Of a DNA stretch of 64,000 nt, positions 11,809-26,100 are shown piece by piece. The stretch spans positions 2,257,582 through 2,321,581 of the forward strand of contig NW_006921536.1 of the NCBI RefSeq assembly GCF_000340215.1, in the 5' to 3' direction. Position numbers and translations under genes: made by a program. Source of the DNA: Pseudocercospora fijiensis CIRAD86. Lineage: Eukaryota; Ascomycota; Dothideomycetes; Mycosphaerellales; Mycosphaerellaceae. Under the pieces are notes generated by a model that worked only from the letters and a program-made list of their open reading frames with translations, ran no database searches and had not been told where the DNA came from. Position 1 is the first letter of the stretch, and each line of letters opens with the position of its first letter.

Positions 11809-14454
11809 CTCTAGGAATAGAAGGCTTAGGAGCAGGCCGACGCAAAGGCTTAGAAGGCAGCCTAGAAAGCCGCAAAAGTATAGAAGGCCGCCTCTACCTC
11901 GATAGCTAGAAAGTGTAAGAATACGCCTACGTCGGCCCTAACCGCCGCTAAAAAGGCTAAGTCTACTAAAGCCGATAATAGCAAAGCCGACCCGCTAACT
12001 ACTACTAAAAAGGCTAAGTCTACTAAAGCCGATAATAGTAAAGCCGACCCGCTAACTGCTACTAAAAAGGCTAAGTCTACTAAAGCCGACGATAGCTAAG
12101 TCGACCTAGGTACTAGAAAAGGCAAATCTACGAAAGCGCCCGCCGGGAAGGCTACAACAGTAGGAAAGGCTAAGTCTACCAAAGCGCAAGCTGCGAAATC
12201 TATAGCGGCGCCGAAGAAAGCAACCGACAAGGGCAATTTAGACTTAAGTAAACCTATAACTCGCGTATATAAGGAGATCGTAGACGCCGCTATCTACGTA
12301 GGACTAGCTCTCTAAGGACTCCTTATAGATTCGACGATCCGCCTCCCTATAAGCCGTTTCGACTTTCCGAGACTTATAATAGCTTTCCGCAACGTAGACT
12401 TAGAGCGGGTACTGCCCGGTAACAAGCTACGTCTATTAAGGGAGTAGGAGAAGGATTTTATTCGCCGCTCTATAGCTTTTTACGAACTTAATATCGATAC
12501 TAGCTAGCTTATCCTCGCGATATTCCTAGATAAAGAATAGAAAGCCTACCTCTACTATCTAATGCTAGTCGCATTAAATTTCAACTACGAGTGCGGAAAC
12601 ATTTACTTCTAGGTCTCCTAAATGCTAGTATCTACTTAGGATAAGATCGAGAAAATTAATAAAGCCGACCCTTTCTCGAATCGAGATTTCGTTACTAGTA
12701 TATCTAGAGACGATAGAGACGCAGACATAAACGCCTTCTATAACTAGACGAACTAGATACTAAGTTACGCCCCTAAGCAAATAATAAACGTTATTTAACA
12801 AAACGGCGACTACTTAATACTTTACCTAATAAGCAAGCTCCTTATATTAGCGGTACCCTTACTATTAAAGGCCGCTATCCTTCGGTACTAGATAAAGGCG
12901 CTCGTTCTAATAGACGGGAATAACGAGATCTAGCCTATACCTTAGGCGACTATCGTTTACTATAAGGGAGATAATAACGTTAGATAGCTACTTAAGCACT
13001 TCGCGCGGGAACTCGACGACCGAAGTAGCGGACGCCCGCTATAGCAAATCGCGACTAAGGATAACGGATACTCTAGGTCTACTATAGATAACGCGTTTTA
13101 GCTCCCTAGGGAGGATATTCTCGATAAGCTCGAGGCCGTAAAATAGCTATATTTCGTAGAGCTAATATATGCCCGCCTCGTAAAGATAGTCTAGCAAATT
13201 CCGCCGGAGCCTACGTCTATCGACGATAGCCGTAGCTTACTAATCGAGGTAATACGGGACTATAGATAGGACAACGACGCCTTTCGGAAGGCCTTAGCTA
13301 CGCTATAAGGAAATTAGTAGAAAGATACCGACCCGTAAGAATTTAAGTAATACGTCGGCCTCTTTGTAAGAGCTATCGGCGACGCGCTCGAAGATAGCGG
13401 TTACGATTAAGTAATAGACGACGAAGACCTTGCCGAACTAGACGCCGACGAGAGGTTATAGTACGAGAGATATATCGCGTTATATTAGAAGTTCGGTACC
13501 GCGTTTGCCTAACTACTAGAAGAGAATTAAAGAGAGGTTATAGACTATAGTAACTAATTCGACTAGGAAGGTACCGCCTAGAACGGCAAATTCGACCTTA
13601 CTAACCTCGAGGACATTATAGAGTTTATAAATATACTCGCCGATTTCTAGTTAGAAGACGGCACTATTAAATATAATAACGAAGACGAGCCGACCGCAAG
13701 TCTACCCCTAATTATCGATTCTATCTAGCGTATATCTAAAGAACCTAACTCCGCTACGAATGCGATTAAGGCTATAAAAGATCTACCGCTACTATAGTTC
13801 CTTAGGTAAGAGGAAAGCGACCTTTTTAAACTACTTGCCGCGCTCTATAGATTAGTACGACCGAGCGGCGATAAGGGCCTATATAAGGCGCTCGGAAAGC
13901 TTACTATAGAGACTTTTAATAGTCTATATCCTACTAATAAGAAAAAGGGCCTCTGCTTTCTAGAACTGCGCCCTCTATAGTAAGGAGAACCTAATAACGA
14001 GCATCCTAGAGACCCCGTAGTTAGCGAATAGTAGTGTTTCTTACACTCTCGCGCGTTAACGACCTAGCTAGAGGAAATAGGATATTAAGCATTAGCGGGC
14101 AAGGAAGAATTAGGATAGCGAGACGAAAGATAGGAGCGTATAGCCTAAAATCTCTTTTATTATATATGTAGATACTAAGTCTACCGTCCGCGTAGTTGCG
14201 GACATTTCGGAACCGAGGGATTCTATTACGAAGGCAGGCATAGGTATAGGCTAGGCAGGAGGCCCTAGCCTACTATAGTATATACTTCTCTAAGCCTAGA
14301 TAGACTTAGAATAATTATCTACTTTATAACATACGATGTATAATAGTTACTCCTCGATCTTTCCGACCCTTTAAGCGAGGCAAACCTTAACTATTACACT
14401 TATAATAGCCTTTACCTATAGAAACTAGATAAACTATGTTTTTTAAAAAGATAA
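11809..14454 (+). pseudogene. Unrecognised large ORF (ORF X), 3' part after copia insertion
   Basis: The frame resumes exactly where the pre-insertion frame would continue and runs 2.6 kb without a frameshift to TAA at 14452-14454; internal stops are all TAG/TAA. Residues just after the junction are Ala/Lys-rich, with a 19-residue repeat at 11945-12115 that recalls a basic linker. The middle is acidic and aromatic. The last 40 or so codons (ending CFLKR) are shared with the minus-strand element near 29750-29840, which keeps only this tail. Together with 4974-6456 the ORF is at least 1,370 codons. No known domain was recognised; it is an accessory ORF of an LTR element by inference. Confidence 0.6.
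11945..12115 (+). repeat. 57-bp tandem repeat (19 residues), three units
   Basis: The shared aaaaggctaagtctactaaa block has its GG at 11955, 12012 and 12069, an exact 57-bp period. The unit encodes a Lys/Ala/Ser/Asp-rich linker (KKAKSTKADNSKADPLT type). Degenerate further units follow to about 12200. Confidence 0.85.
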
Positions 14455-15127
14455 GATAAGATTAACAATTAAAGGCTGCTAAACCTAACTAATTAGAGCT
14501 AGTGAAACTACGATAGTAAATAATAGTCCTCGTAATAATAAGAATAATCCCTCGGAACGGATAACCCTCGGAAGCGGACATTTCTAGGTCTTTTAGAGTA
14601 GACGTAGAGAACTCGGAACGATATTACTTAGAACAGAGGCAGTGCTATAATACCTCGTACGCCTACCTATTATAGTAGGGAAGGCGCGCTCGTATTATAA
14701 TTAGTCGATAGTCCTTAATTCTCGTAGTTATATATTACTTTATTATATATAAGGATAGCGTAGTTAGAGTTAGACATTGTACTAGAAGGTAAGGTTTAAC
14801 ATAGTTATATAATTAGGTAGTTAAGCGTTTAATTTAGCGCGGCTAAATAGCTTAGTTAATCTGCTAAGTCGGCGGTAGCGGAGATTAGATTAGAATATAG
14901 ACAGGCTACGAGGGCGCGGCCTTTAGAAGGGAAGCGTATATTAGAGGCTATACGTAATTAGTATATAACTAGGCCGAGTGAAGCTAGGGTCCTAATGCCT
15001 TAGGCAGGGCTTAGCGCTTAGCGTTAGGCTAACTAGCCTGCCTTCCTCCCTCTCCTCTTAGATCTCTATCGAATACTATACTAATTTACGACTACCCTAT
15101 CTACCTACTAATATAACCCTTCTTATA
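14338..15127 (+). mobile_element. 3' end of a Ty3/gypsy-family element with LTR (fragment C)
   Basis: In reverse complement this matches 29052-29845, the 3' internal region and 3' LTR of the 7.1-kb element. It contains the last codons of ORF X, a 480-bp 3' UTR and an LTR at 14939-15127 (189 bp, with a small deletion near its start). Orientation is plus, so with the copy at 29052 it forms an inverted repeat of about 790 bp on either side of the 13.3-kb element. No TSD can be assigned because the element's 5' end is lost. Confidence 0.85.
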
Positions 15128-15286
15128 TATTATCTCGGCTAATTGCTATCTCTAGCTAATAGCGCTAGGATAGGCGTAGTTAAACGTCTAGAAATATAGT
15201 CTTTATACCTAACTTCTTACTAAGTCGTTAGTTACTATCTATTATAATAACTAGCTATTAATCTTGCTATAAATAGCCTAGTAAGC
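15128..15286. other. RIP-mutated spacer, left flank of 13.3-kb element
   Basis: It is RIP-like, with no gene recognised. It ends at the TAGGT duplication (15287-15291) and is continuous in origin with 28576-29046. Confidence 0.6.
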
Positions 15287-15291
15287 TAGGT

Positions 15292-15479
15292 TGTTACGAT
15301 ATAACACTATTGTATATACGATAGCAGGCAGCGGTTACTATCGACCGCTGCGGTCGCTATTACTACTAATAGTAGGACTATTATATAGATAGCTTGCCTC
15401 GCGGTACCTTAGAGAATATATTAACTTTTATACCGCACAACCGTTACGATACCTTCGTACTATAACCGTATGCCTAGCA
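15292..15479 (+). repeat. 5' LTR of 13.3-kb element
   Basis: 188 bp, TG...CA ends intact. It has eight CA/TG to TA changes relative to the 3' copy, which has three. Confidence 0.94.
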
Positions 15480-15499
15480 ACTTAGTAGCTTCGCTTAAT

Positions 15500-18400
15500 A
15501 CTTAGTTAGCTTCTATACTAACTACTAGTCCTCTACCCGAATCGACCCTAGTTGTTATAGCTACGACGAGAATCGACGCGATTAGCTACGGGTCCTACCG
15601 ATCTTCCGCCGATTACTACGATTTAACTCCTACCCGTTACGACGGTACCTATTCGATTTACTACCCTTCCGCACTATACCCTACCGACGCGCGAGCGCTT
15701 TATCGGCGATCCTGTTAGTACTCCGAAGAGACAGTAGTAGTAGTTTCTACCTTTAGTAGCAATTGCCTACTATACCTAGGTCTAGAGGTAGCTACTTTCC
15801 CTAGGAGGACCTACTCTAATAAGCTACGCTCCTCCGCCTTTAGTCGGTTCTCCGTTGTTATCCTCTATTTAGAGACTATCTCGCCTCTACCCTCTTACTA
15901 ATAGTTTACCCGCTTACCGTAGCTCCTTCGGACTCGCTTCTAACTCCGGTAGAAGCCTCGAAATTAGCTAAGCTAGCGGTTTAACCGCTGCCCTAGTACT
16001 ACAATCTCGGATTACTAGATATAGAGCCCTATATCCTACGTATCTATTCCTATATTTAGAACTACGTCGATTATAGCGAGAACTTCGCGACCTAGCTTAG
16101 GGCAAAGTACGGCCGAATCGACTTGCTTGCTTTATACGTTCTATACTATTACCCGCTCGTAGGAAATCCGCCGCCTCTATAGGCTAAAATCGAGGAACTC
16201 TACCTAAACGCCCTTAACGGTTATAACTTCCTAAGGTAGTAGATAGTAGATAAAGGAATTCTAACTAAATCGGTTAAGAAGCTTAAAGCTGTGCTCCTAA
16301 CGGTGCGCGATTTACGCTATTACTATTAATCCTATCCGGATATCTATCTACTACCTATAGTAGAGTAGCGCCTACCGGCCCGACTAGCTTAAGTTCTACC
16401 GTAGCCTACGGTTTCGCCTATTACTATAGTAGAAACAACCGTGCCGCTAGAACAGCGTCCTAGTTCGCCTAATAGCTCGCTTAAATCGGTTTTCTTATAG
16501 AGGCTACTTAAGCTACGATACCCGGCAGACGAGAATCCTTAGAAGCTAAGGGGGCCTCTACCTAAGACTTTCCCTAAGGAACCGTTAACCGGGCCTTCCG
16601 ATCTGTCAACGTCGCCGTTCTAGGACATCGGTCGCGGCTAATTGCCTCTAATAAACGACGGCCTCGCCGACCCGTAGGCTAACGAGCCGCGTAGTCGTTT
16701 CTAATATCGTACCCCGGTAGATACCTCGTAGATAACCGAGGAGATCGATAGGGCGAATATCGCTATATAATAAAACCGTTAGCGTCGTAATTATTTTCGC
16801 GAATTAGCTAGACGGAGAGGAGTCTATCTTAATAAAGTCGTATTAGACTTTCTAATAGAATAGGCGATTTTACCGCTATCGGCTACGCGTAAGCTAAGTC
16901 CGCCTTAGCCGAACCTAGGTTAATATAATTACTAGTAGAGAGTAGATGTATATATAAATGCCTATAGGCATAGCTGCTTACGTCGGGGCGGCTTTGCGCT
17001 AGGCGATCCGCCTAGCAATCCGCCTAGTAATCCTCCTAGTAACCCTACCGGTAACCCTCCTAGCAATTCGTCGGTCTATCTACCGCTACCGCTAGCTAGT
17101 AACTTCGATCTAGGCGATCCCTCTCGCGAGCCGGCGTAGGATTAGCCTTTGCCCTTCCCGCTATTAGACTTGTAGGGTCTACTACGGGAAGGTAAGAAGC
17201 AATGCCGGAAGCACCGTCGGTATAGGGATAATCCGAGTAAGGATAGATCCTTATTAGATAGTAAGGATTCGAACGACTTCGATTAATTCTCGTTAGATAA
17301 CGATAGCTCCTTAGATGCTAGTTATTATAGATACGCCTACCGTCGTAGATACCGTTAGCATTATCGGGACTACGTCGCGGAATCGCTAGTTTCTAAAGCG
17401 AGTTATGTCTAGGGGTACTACGCCCGCTCCTAGCGGCTACGGTTCGATCTAGCGCATCTTAGGTTCTTCGATCCTCTACTTAGCGTTACGGATTACGGCG
17501 AGGGAGACTACGCCTTAGTCGGGAATAAGATAATATACCGTTTAGTATATACTTTTATTAAAGCGGCTAAGGATTATGCTTATATCGTAGAGCGAGAGAC
17601 GGTTCGTCTTAACCTCTCTCTTTACTTTCGAGGGGTAGCGCTTAGTTAGTATTATAGTTAACTTTCTAGCCGTAACTAAGTAAAGCTCTGCGGCGGATAC
17701 GGTCTAAAGCGCTAGGAACGTTATCTTAGCAAGAAATAGAAGGTCCCTCCGATAAAGGTAATAGATCTTCTCGATAAGTAACGCTATAACCGGTAGGATA
17801 TCGCTTTAGAGCGTTTAGTAATAGACTTTATTATTAAGACGGTGCGACTCGCTAAGGATACCGGTATACGGAAATCGAACCGGCTCTTAGAAGCTTATCG
17901 TCGAATAGACCCGCGCCTTTAATTAAATATAGACGAGCTAAATTGTCGTATAAAGGTCGATAAGTAGGTTACGTACTATAAGAAGTAGGTATTAATCTAG
18001 GAGTATATGCTTTCGTCCTTATCTAATCGTCGCTAAGACGCTACGACTAGGAATAATAGCCGCGCTAGTAAGGCTGCCTAGTAGAACTAATACGAAGGGA
18101 ACGCCTCTTATACTCTAGCGAGCTTCGCTCTAGTAAGAGCATCCCCTAACTACTAGAACCGCGATATCGACCGACCGAACCTACTACGCCTTACTAACGC
18201 CTATTAGTAGAATCGCCTACCTAACGCCTCTTAGTAGAATCGCCTACTACTAGTAGGAAATAGTAAAGGACCGTCGAAGGGTAGTAGCCCTACCTTCCTT
18301 CCGAAAGACCTAAAGCGAGTCGATTCGCGCCTATTTAATCGATAGGATAGAAAGCGCAATAATCGAGCTCGTAAGTAGGCTAACTTTACCGATAATAGTA

Positions 18401-21400
18401 AGAAAGCAGGCGATACTATAAATAATACTAACTAAGCCGACGACGGCTATCGGGAGGATAGTTAGGAGGATAATAGGAGAACCGACGCAGATAATTATAG
18501 CTATTTTAGTAACGCCGAAAAAGACGCCGACTACTTTACCGACCTATACGACTCCGATCCGGGCTTAGGAGCTTACTTTGCGGGCGTAGGCGACCGCTCG
18601 CTATTAGCGTTAAACTCGGTACTATAGGCTAAAGCGTCCCTACTAGCGGCGATCTAACTATTTGCCTCTACGAAGCACGCTTATAAGGTCTATAGGCGGC
18701 GATTTAAGTTAGGCAACCTTCTATACTAGTATATTCGTAAGGAGTACGCTAGGGCGGCGACGCCTTCTACTATTATCGAACGCGTATTAGCAAACCCGGA
18801 AGTAATTTAGTCGAAGGCGCCTCCGTTAGCTTAGTAAGGTTACGTATTCTAGAATTAGTAATATATAACTTTCCCTTTTTAGTTATTACTATCCGGTATA
18901 TCTATATAGGTCTGCCTAGATACTAGCTATATACTTGCTATTACGGAAAAAGACTTCGTTTTAAGCTATTACCCGGACGTAGAGGTACGTAAGCTACGCG
19001 AACTAATCGAAATCGGCGGCATTGCCGGCGCGTATCGCTCTAGGGAATACGTCGTATTAGACATGTTTATCCCGGTAGCGAAGACAGACGGTACAGTCTC
19101 CCTAGTACGAATAACTCGTAAGGTTTACCTAGTTCCTAAACTAAAGGCAAAAATCCTAGTCGGTATAGATACGATTGCTCTAGAGGGAATAAAGATCGAT
19201 ATTCCCGTACGGACGGTTACCGTAGCTAGTTAGGACAACGCCCGCTTTAAAGTAGCCGTTAAGCGTAAGAAAGGGAAGTCGGTTTAGCGCCCTATAAAGC
19301 TAGCGGAGGACGTAATATTAGCGCCGCGTACGGTCGCCCTCGCGCTAGTTAAGTACGGCGGTAACCTCCCTAAGGGCCGGGATTTTATTCTTAACGCCGG
19401 TTTCTTAGTCTAGCTAACTAGTAATATATAGAGGTTATCGTTATAAGCTCCGCCGTTAGTAACGGCGTATAATTAGGTCGTAGACGCTAATTTTTCTTAT
19501 ATATATATTCGTAACGATGCGACTACTCTAGTAACGATTCGAGCTAGATAGCTACTCGGTTCGTTAAGTAATAGGACTACTACTAGGGCCTGCTATATCG
19601 ACGTAGCCGACTATAGACTAGCGGGATTGAGTCCTAACGCTTTTACGGCTACGCGGGATATGCTAGATACGTAGCGGGAATGCTAGCACGCGTTAGGCGT
19701 AACGATCTATAGTAACGATAACTAGGTAGACTAAATCGCTATAGCGGTCGAGCGGTACCCGGAGCTTTTTACAGATTACTAAACGGTAGTCGATATTCCT
19801 AAGCACGATTATATGCCTATCCCTATAGTACCGAACTACTTAGATCTATTGCCGCCTCCTCGTATAATTAACCTAGGTAAGAGGGACCGTAAGGTAGTAG
19901 ACAAGATATATAACGACTTGCACCGCTAAGGGAAAATGTAATATACGACCGAGCCTACCCCCTTCGGCTTCCCGGTGTTCGTAGTTTAGAAGCGGGTTGC
20001 TAACGGTAAAGGCGGTATAATTAATAAGCCGCGGGCAGTAGTCGATATACGCGCCTTAAATAAGGTAACGATCCCCGATAGCTATTAGATACCGCTCTAG
20101 GCGGATCTCTTTATATAGTTAGTAGGGTACTAGTATATTAGTACTATAGACTGTCTAACCTTCTTCTACTAATAGGGCGTAAAGCCGGAGGATCGTTATA
20201 AATTAACGATTAATACTTATCGTAGCTAGGAGTAGTACAAGGTCGCTATTATAGGATATTCGAATAGTATCTAATTCGTATAGCAGAAGCTAGATTAGAT
20301 CCTTCGCGACTATCGTAGCTTTATACGAGCTTATATCGACGATATCGTAGTATTTTCGCAGACGTTGCCTAAGTATCTCGATTATCTAGAAGCGGTCTTT
20401 TAGAGATTAGACGCCGTAAGGATTAGCATTAGTCCGAAGAAGACTTTCTTAGGCTTCCCCTTTGCGACCCTTTTAGGTTAGTACGTTAGCGGCCTCGGTC
20501 TAGCTACAAGTAAGGAGAAAATCGTAGCGATTACCTTACTTTAGTTCCCGGAGAACGTATAGAAGCTAGAGCATTATCTTAGTCTAACTAATTAGTTACG
20601 GTAATATATCCTATACTACGCGCAGATAGCGGCGCCTCTATAGGCGGAGAAGATACGCTTATTAAAAGGGGCGCTAGTTACTAGCAATAGTCGTCGCCGG
20701 TACGTCGCTATTACGACGCTAGGTAAGAACGATTAGTACCGCGACGAGCTAGTAAAAGCGTTTCGCTTATTGCAATCGATGTTCTACGAGCCCTCCTTCC
20801 TATACTATTTCGACCCTAATCGTTACTTATACGCTAATATAGATTCCTCTAAAGAGTTTAGCTATAGCGCGGTACTCTACTATATTAATAGGGACCTAGA
20901 CCCTATTCTGTCTAAGAGAAAGGCGCAGTTGCTTCCTTACTACAAGGTTTAGCCTATTTTGTTCTTAAGCCGAGGCCTAACTTAGGTAGAGATACGATAT
21001 TAGCCGATAGAGCTCGAATACTCGGGAATCGTATAAATAGTAAAGAAGGTAGGCTATTTAATATATGCTTTATCGGGGCCGACGACTATCTTTATAGACT
21101 ACTATGCCGCGGTCGGTCTTACTAACTCGGTATCGATAACTACGACTACCGATATAGGTAAGCAGAACCTAAAATTAGTAAGGGTATCGATGTTCCTTTC
21201 CTAATATCGAGCTAATATAGTTTACCGTCTAGGGCGGATATACCTAGTTCTAGACGCCCTTAGTCGACTTCTAAGAGATATAGAGTCGCCTAAGTTAACG
21301 CTAGACGAGGAGAACTTAGACCCGCTCTCTTACTATACCGACGTTATACCCTCTTTAGCCGATTTAGAGGAAGTAGCCTACTTCTATACGATATTAGTAG

Positions 21401-23178
21401 AGCTAGATCCGGATTTCCGACGTCGGTTAAACCGAGCGTACGATAACGACGAATATTAGTCTAGGGTTTTACGACTAGTTCGATAAGCGTAGGCGCGGAA
21501 TGCTTTAGAGTATCTCTATTCGGAGGGAGCTAATATGCCTTCGGTAACGAAAACGCTAGTTCGGTATAAGGGTAGCAAAAATCCGGACCTATTCGTAAGT
21601 AATAAGTTTAATAGTCCGCTAGGTATTCGATTCTTCGAGAGGGACGGCCTCTTATATTTCTATAACTAATCTTTAGGGCGCGAGCGACTCTATATCCCTT
21701 AGGCCTTAATAGGCGAGATCTTCGAGTAGGCTTACGATAACCGTTACTACTAAGGCTTTTAGCGCGTCTTCGACCGCATTTAGGCTTTATTCTTTATATA
21801 TCGACTCGCTCGCTACCTTCGCCTCTATTTAGATTATTATTACTAGTGTCTCCTTTTACGTACCCCCCGATACGCTCCTTATAGCGAACTTTACCCGATC
21901 TAGAATACGGAGGGCCTATACTATACTGTAACGATAGATCTCGTAACCGCCCTACCGGTTACGACCGATAGATTTAATATACTATATACGATTACTTATA
22001 AGACGTCTAAGCGGGTAGCAGTCGTCCTAGGCAAAGAGGACTAGAAGGCCTACGACTAGGGCATCGCTCTAATCGATAGGCTTTGCTTAATAGATATAAG
22101 TTTGCTAGTAGTGCTTATCGCTAATCGTAATCCTCGCTAGCTAAGCGACTTCTTTAAGGGCGTTTTCTCGCGCCTACGTACGAAGCTAGCTACGTCTATA
22201 GCCTACTACTCTTAAACCGATAGTTAATCTAAGCGAACTAACTAAACGGTCGAGACGGCAATTCGTTACTAGTTAGCGGATTATCCTAGCGAGGATTAGA
22301 CGACGTTTATCCTATAGCTATAAGCTACGCTTAATAACTCCCGTAATACGACTACTAGTTAGTCGCCGAACGAGGTTGCTATAGGCGTAAGAACGAATCT
22401 CGACTCGCTCGATATACTATACGACTATCCGTATAATAGGGCGGTAGCGCGTAGTCGTATCTAGAAGGAAGTCTAGGACGCGATTACTTAGGCGAACGTA
22501 AAAATAAAAGAACGGTATAATAGTAAGTATAAGCCCCTATTCCTTAAGCTAAGTAACTATATTATACTTCGCCTATACTATAGTTACGAAGTGCTAGGTT
22601 AGTCGTATAAGTTTAGCTACCGTTTTAAAGGGCCTTTTATAGTTCTTAAAAAGGTCGGACGACTAGCCTACTGTCTCGAGTTGCCGCTATTAATACGTAT
22701 CTATTCGGTAATATCGGTTTCGTAGTTAGAAAAAGCTCCTAAAGACCTAGATCCTTTTAAGAGAACTATTAATTACGAGCCCCCGCCCGTCGCAGCTAAG
22801 GACAGTCTAGGTTCTAGCGACGAGGGCGATTCTTACGAAATCGAGCGCTTTCTCGGGCGACGGACCGTCGTCCGAAGAGGCTAGCCCGTTCTCTAATACC
22901 TAGTAAAGTAGAAGGGCTATAGGAGCGCCTATAATATATAGTATAATATCGACGACTTAATAGGCGTAGACGATCTACGCAAAATCTATAATAACGTATA
23001 CTCTCTAGAGAAGGTACCGCTATCTCGTACCCTCTATAGGGTAGTAAAGCGGACGAGAGCTCGCTAGCCTTTTTTAGAGGTTGCTAGCTCCGCCGATAAA
23101 GGCGAGGCCGGGCAATCCCTCGCGGTTCGTCGCAAATCGATACGACTCTATAGCGCGACTCCTCCTTCGGAGTCGTAA
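15500..23178 (+). pseudogene. Gag-pol polyprotein of 13.3-kb chromovirus
   Basis: One frame with no detectable shift from at least 16021 to TAA at 23176. The gag part (about 15500-18850) is long, with an Asn-Pro-Pro-Ser repeat near 17010-17075 and acidic and Asn-rich stretches. The protease motif LDT(G to S) lies at 18916-18930; the Gly to Ser change is what TGG to TAG-type RIP gives. RT has an intact YIDDIVVF box near 20335. RNase H is near 20770-21240 and integrase about 21500-22700. A chromodomain lies at about 22835-22990 (YEIERFL...YLVK.KGY pattern), which marks the chromovirus lineage. It is dead because of many TAG/TAA codons. Confidence 0.92.
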
Positions 23179-23189
23179 TCCGCCTAGGC

Positions 23190-26100
23190 GTACCCTTATA
23201 TCGTTATCGTAACTACGTTACTTAGGCAACCGTTATACGTAGACGCAGGCTATTCCTTATTTAGTATCGATCTTTCTAGTATCCTACGATAAGAGAGCTT
23301 TCTATTAATTATCGACGATAAATAGAAACGGACCTTAAGCGCGAGAACTGCGTCCGCTACGGAGATCGTAAAGTAGCAGCTTTTTAGCAAAAATTTCTAT
23401 AGTACTAATCGCGATATAAGCGCCTAAACGTTATATTATTTAAGGCGGATTTATAACGCGCGTCTCGCCTATACTATAAGGCCGATACGTTCGACCTCCT
23501 CTAAGGAGCGATAGCTAAGGAATATCGTAGAAGCGAGGATCGAGACCCTTAGGATATTGTAATAGGGAATAGTAAGATTAACGCTCCTCGCGGGGAACTG
23601 CTACTATTAGACGGTCTAGGATCGGCCGGACAGTCCTTATTTATTACCGGCTTAACGCCTACGCCTAAGCTAGAGAGTAAGGCAAGCAATAAGGATATAG
23701 TATTAGATACTACGGTCGAGAATTATATAGCCGCGCCTAAGCTAGAGGACCTAACGGACAAGGCGGATATAGTATTAGATACTACGGTCGAGAGTCGTAC
23801 GGCCGCGCTAGAGCTAGGGAATATAACGAATAAGGAAGATATAATATTAGACGAAACGGTCGAGAATCGTATAGCCGCGCTAGAGCTAGAGGATATAATA
23901 AGTAGAGAGGATATAGCTTTAGATACTACGATCGAGATTCCTACGATCGCGGCTAGGCCTAAGGATATAACGAGTAGAGAGGAGGCAGCCGTAGACCCTT
24001 CGATCGAGGTTCCTACGCTCGTAGCTAAGCTTAAGAATATAACGAACAGAAAGGATATAGCGCCTAGCGCTACGGTCGAGATACGTACGGCTACGCCTAA
24101 GCTAGAGGATATAGAGAACTCGATAAAGGACTCGGTAGGCGAAGAAGATACGATAGTAGATTAGATCGGCGAGTATCGTAGAGAGATAGATAACGCTACG
24201 CTTAACCCGCAATAAACGCGTCTAAAGGAATATAGTACTAACCTAGCGTAGACGCTAGAGGGCTTTACGATCCTCGCTATAGTAGAAGGCAATCTTCGAT
24301 AGACCTTTCGTAAGGCGCTATCGCTTATTTCTACTAATAGTAGTTTAAGTACCGGCGAGGTTTAGGCGGTATTAAGCTACGCTACTAAGAATAGATATAT
24401 ACGGCCTTTCCTAACATTTACCGAGGACGGATTAGATATAGAACTATACTATATATTAACGGACTCCGGTCGACAACTATTATAGCAATATATACCGTTG
24501 TTCTTAGGCCGTAGTCGTATTAACGATACGCTAATAGCGAGCTTAGTACCGTTGCCCCTAGCTAATAATATAGACGAATCCGATTTAGAATTACTCGAGG
24601 TAATAGCTCGCCCGCAATCGTAGAGGACGCTAGGTAGCGAGTTTAGTACTATATAGCGTTAGACTATTACTAGCCTATCGATAGTGCTTCCGAATCTAGA
24701 CTATCCGCTCTCTAATATTAGACGGTTTTCCTTTCTAAAATATTACGTACTAGCGGTTATCGCGGCGGTTAATCTAGATTACGTTTTCGATAGGAAGTCG
24801 TTTATATAGGCGGTTATAGCGCTTACTACGAAGAAGAAATAGTTAATAGAGCTAGCGAAGGCGTTGCTAGGCAAGGGCCGATAGACGGGCCGAGCGCTCT
24901 ATAAGGCTATAGCCGACTACTTTATCGATAAGGACGACCCTCCGCTATACTATTTAGGTAAATAGGAGTTTGTTTAGAAGGGCAAAGCGTTATAGGTCGA
25001 GATTCTAGAGGCCGAGAAGCTATAGGACATCGTGCCGGGCTTCTTTGCCCTTTACTAAGACGCCGCTACCTACGCGTCTAGTAGCCCGGTTAATAGTACG
25101 GAAAGCGGCCCGATTAATCCCGTTAGCGCGTAGCCTCTTAATACGCCTTCGGCTTTAGAATCGGCACTACCGTTAATAATACCCGCAAATCGACCGGCTT
25201 TACTAGAATTACTATCTCCGCTAGCGCGTATACTTCCTAATTTACTACTACTATAGGTACCTGCCTCCCTAACGTAGGCGCCGAGTAACGGCTCGCTATA
25301 AGCGCCCGTACTAGCTCCTCCTAAGCTCCTAGCTACTCCGATCGAGTCGGTTTTTAAGGAACCTCTAGTCCCTTCCTCTAAAGAACTTAAGTTCGAGCGG
25401 TAGCGGCTTCGAGGCTAGCGCACGCGCTAGACTTTAATTAATAAGCGTCTTTTTCGCGCTAACGAGACGCCCGAACAAGCTACAATCCGGTAGTATATAG
25501 AGTACGAGGACTATAATAAGAAAGTCGATACGCTAATCGCCGCTAATCCTATAGAGCGTAATAAGAATAAAGACGTACGCTTTATCTAGGCCGCGAAGCT
25601 CGTACGTAACGCGTACGCTAAGGACGCTAACGGTTAGCTGCCTAATCTTTTTTGCCTACGCCTATATAAGCGAATAGTCGAACACTATTTAGTAAGGCTT
25701 TAGTATTACCTATATTATCTATATCTTATAGCTAGCGATCGGCGCTTCTAGATTCTACGCGAATTGTATTAGTATATAGGCAAGCTAGTTACCGATTTTG
25801 AAAACCTACTCTTTACGTAACTATACTCCTTCTAAATCGTAAACAACGATCTCGCCCGTAAATACTCTATCTTTAGGACCGACCTCTACTCGGACGGTTA
25901 CGATACGTAGTAGGAGATTTACGCGATACGCTTTAGCGAGTACGTAGCGCTTGTAACGGCGGGCGAATTAAAGGAGCTTCCTAACCTAGCTAACCTCGAT
26001 ATAAATTTTCTACTAACTATTACTTTCTACTACGCGAAGTTATAGTACCGACTCCTAGCAAATATTACCCGCTTACGCGAGAACTTCCTTAGCTTAAGCA

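Noticed and set aside
23661..24140. CRISPR-like or satellite array
   Set aside because: Repeats have no unique spacers and keep a 24-codon frame inside a long ORF; it is a coding tandem repeat.
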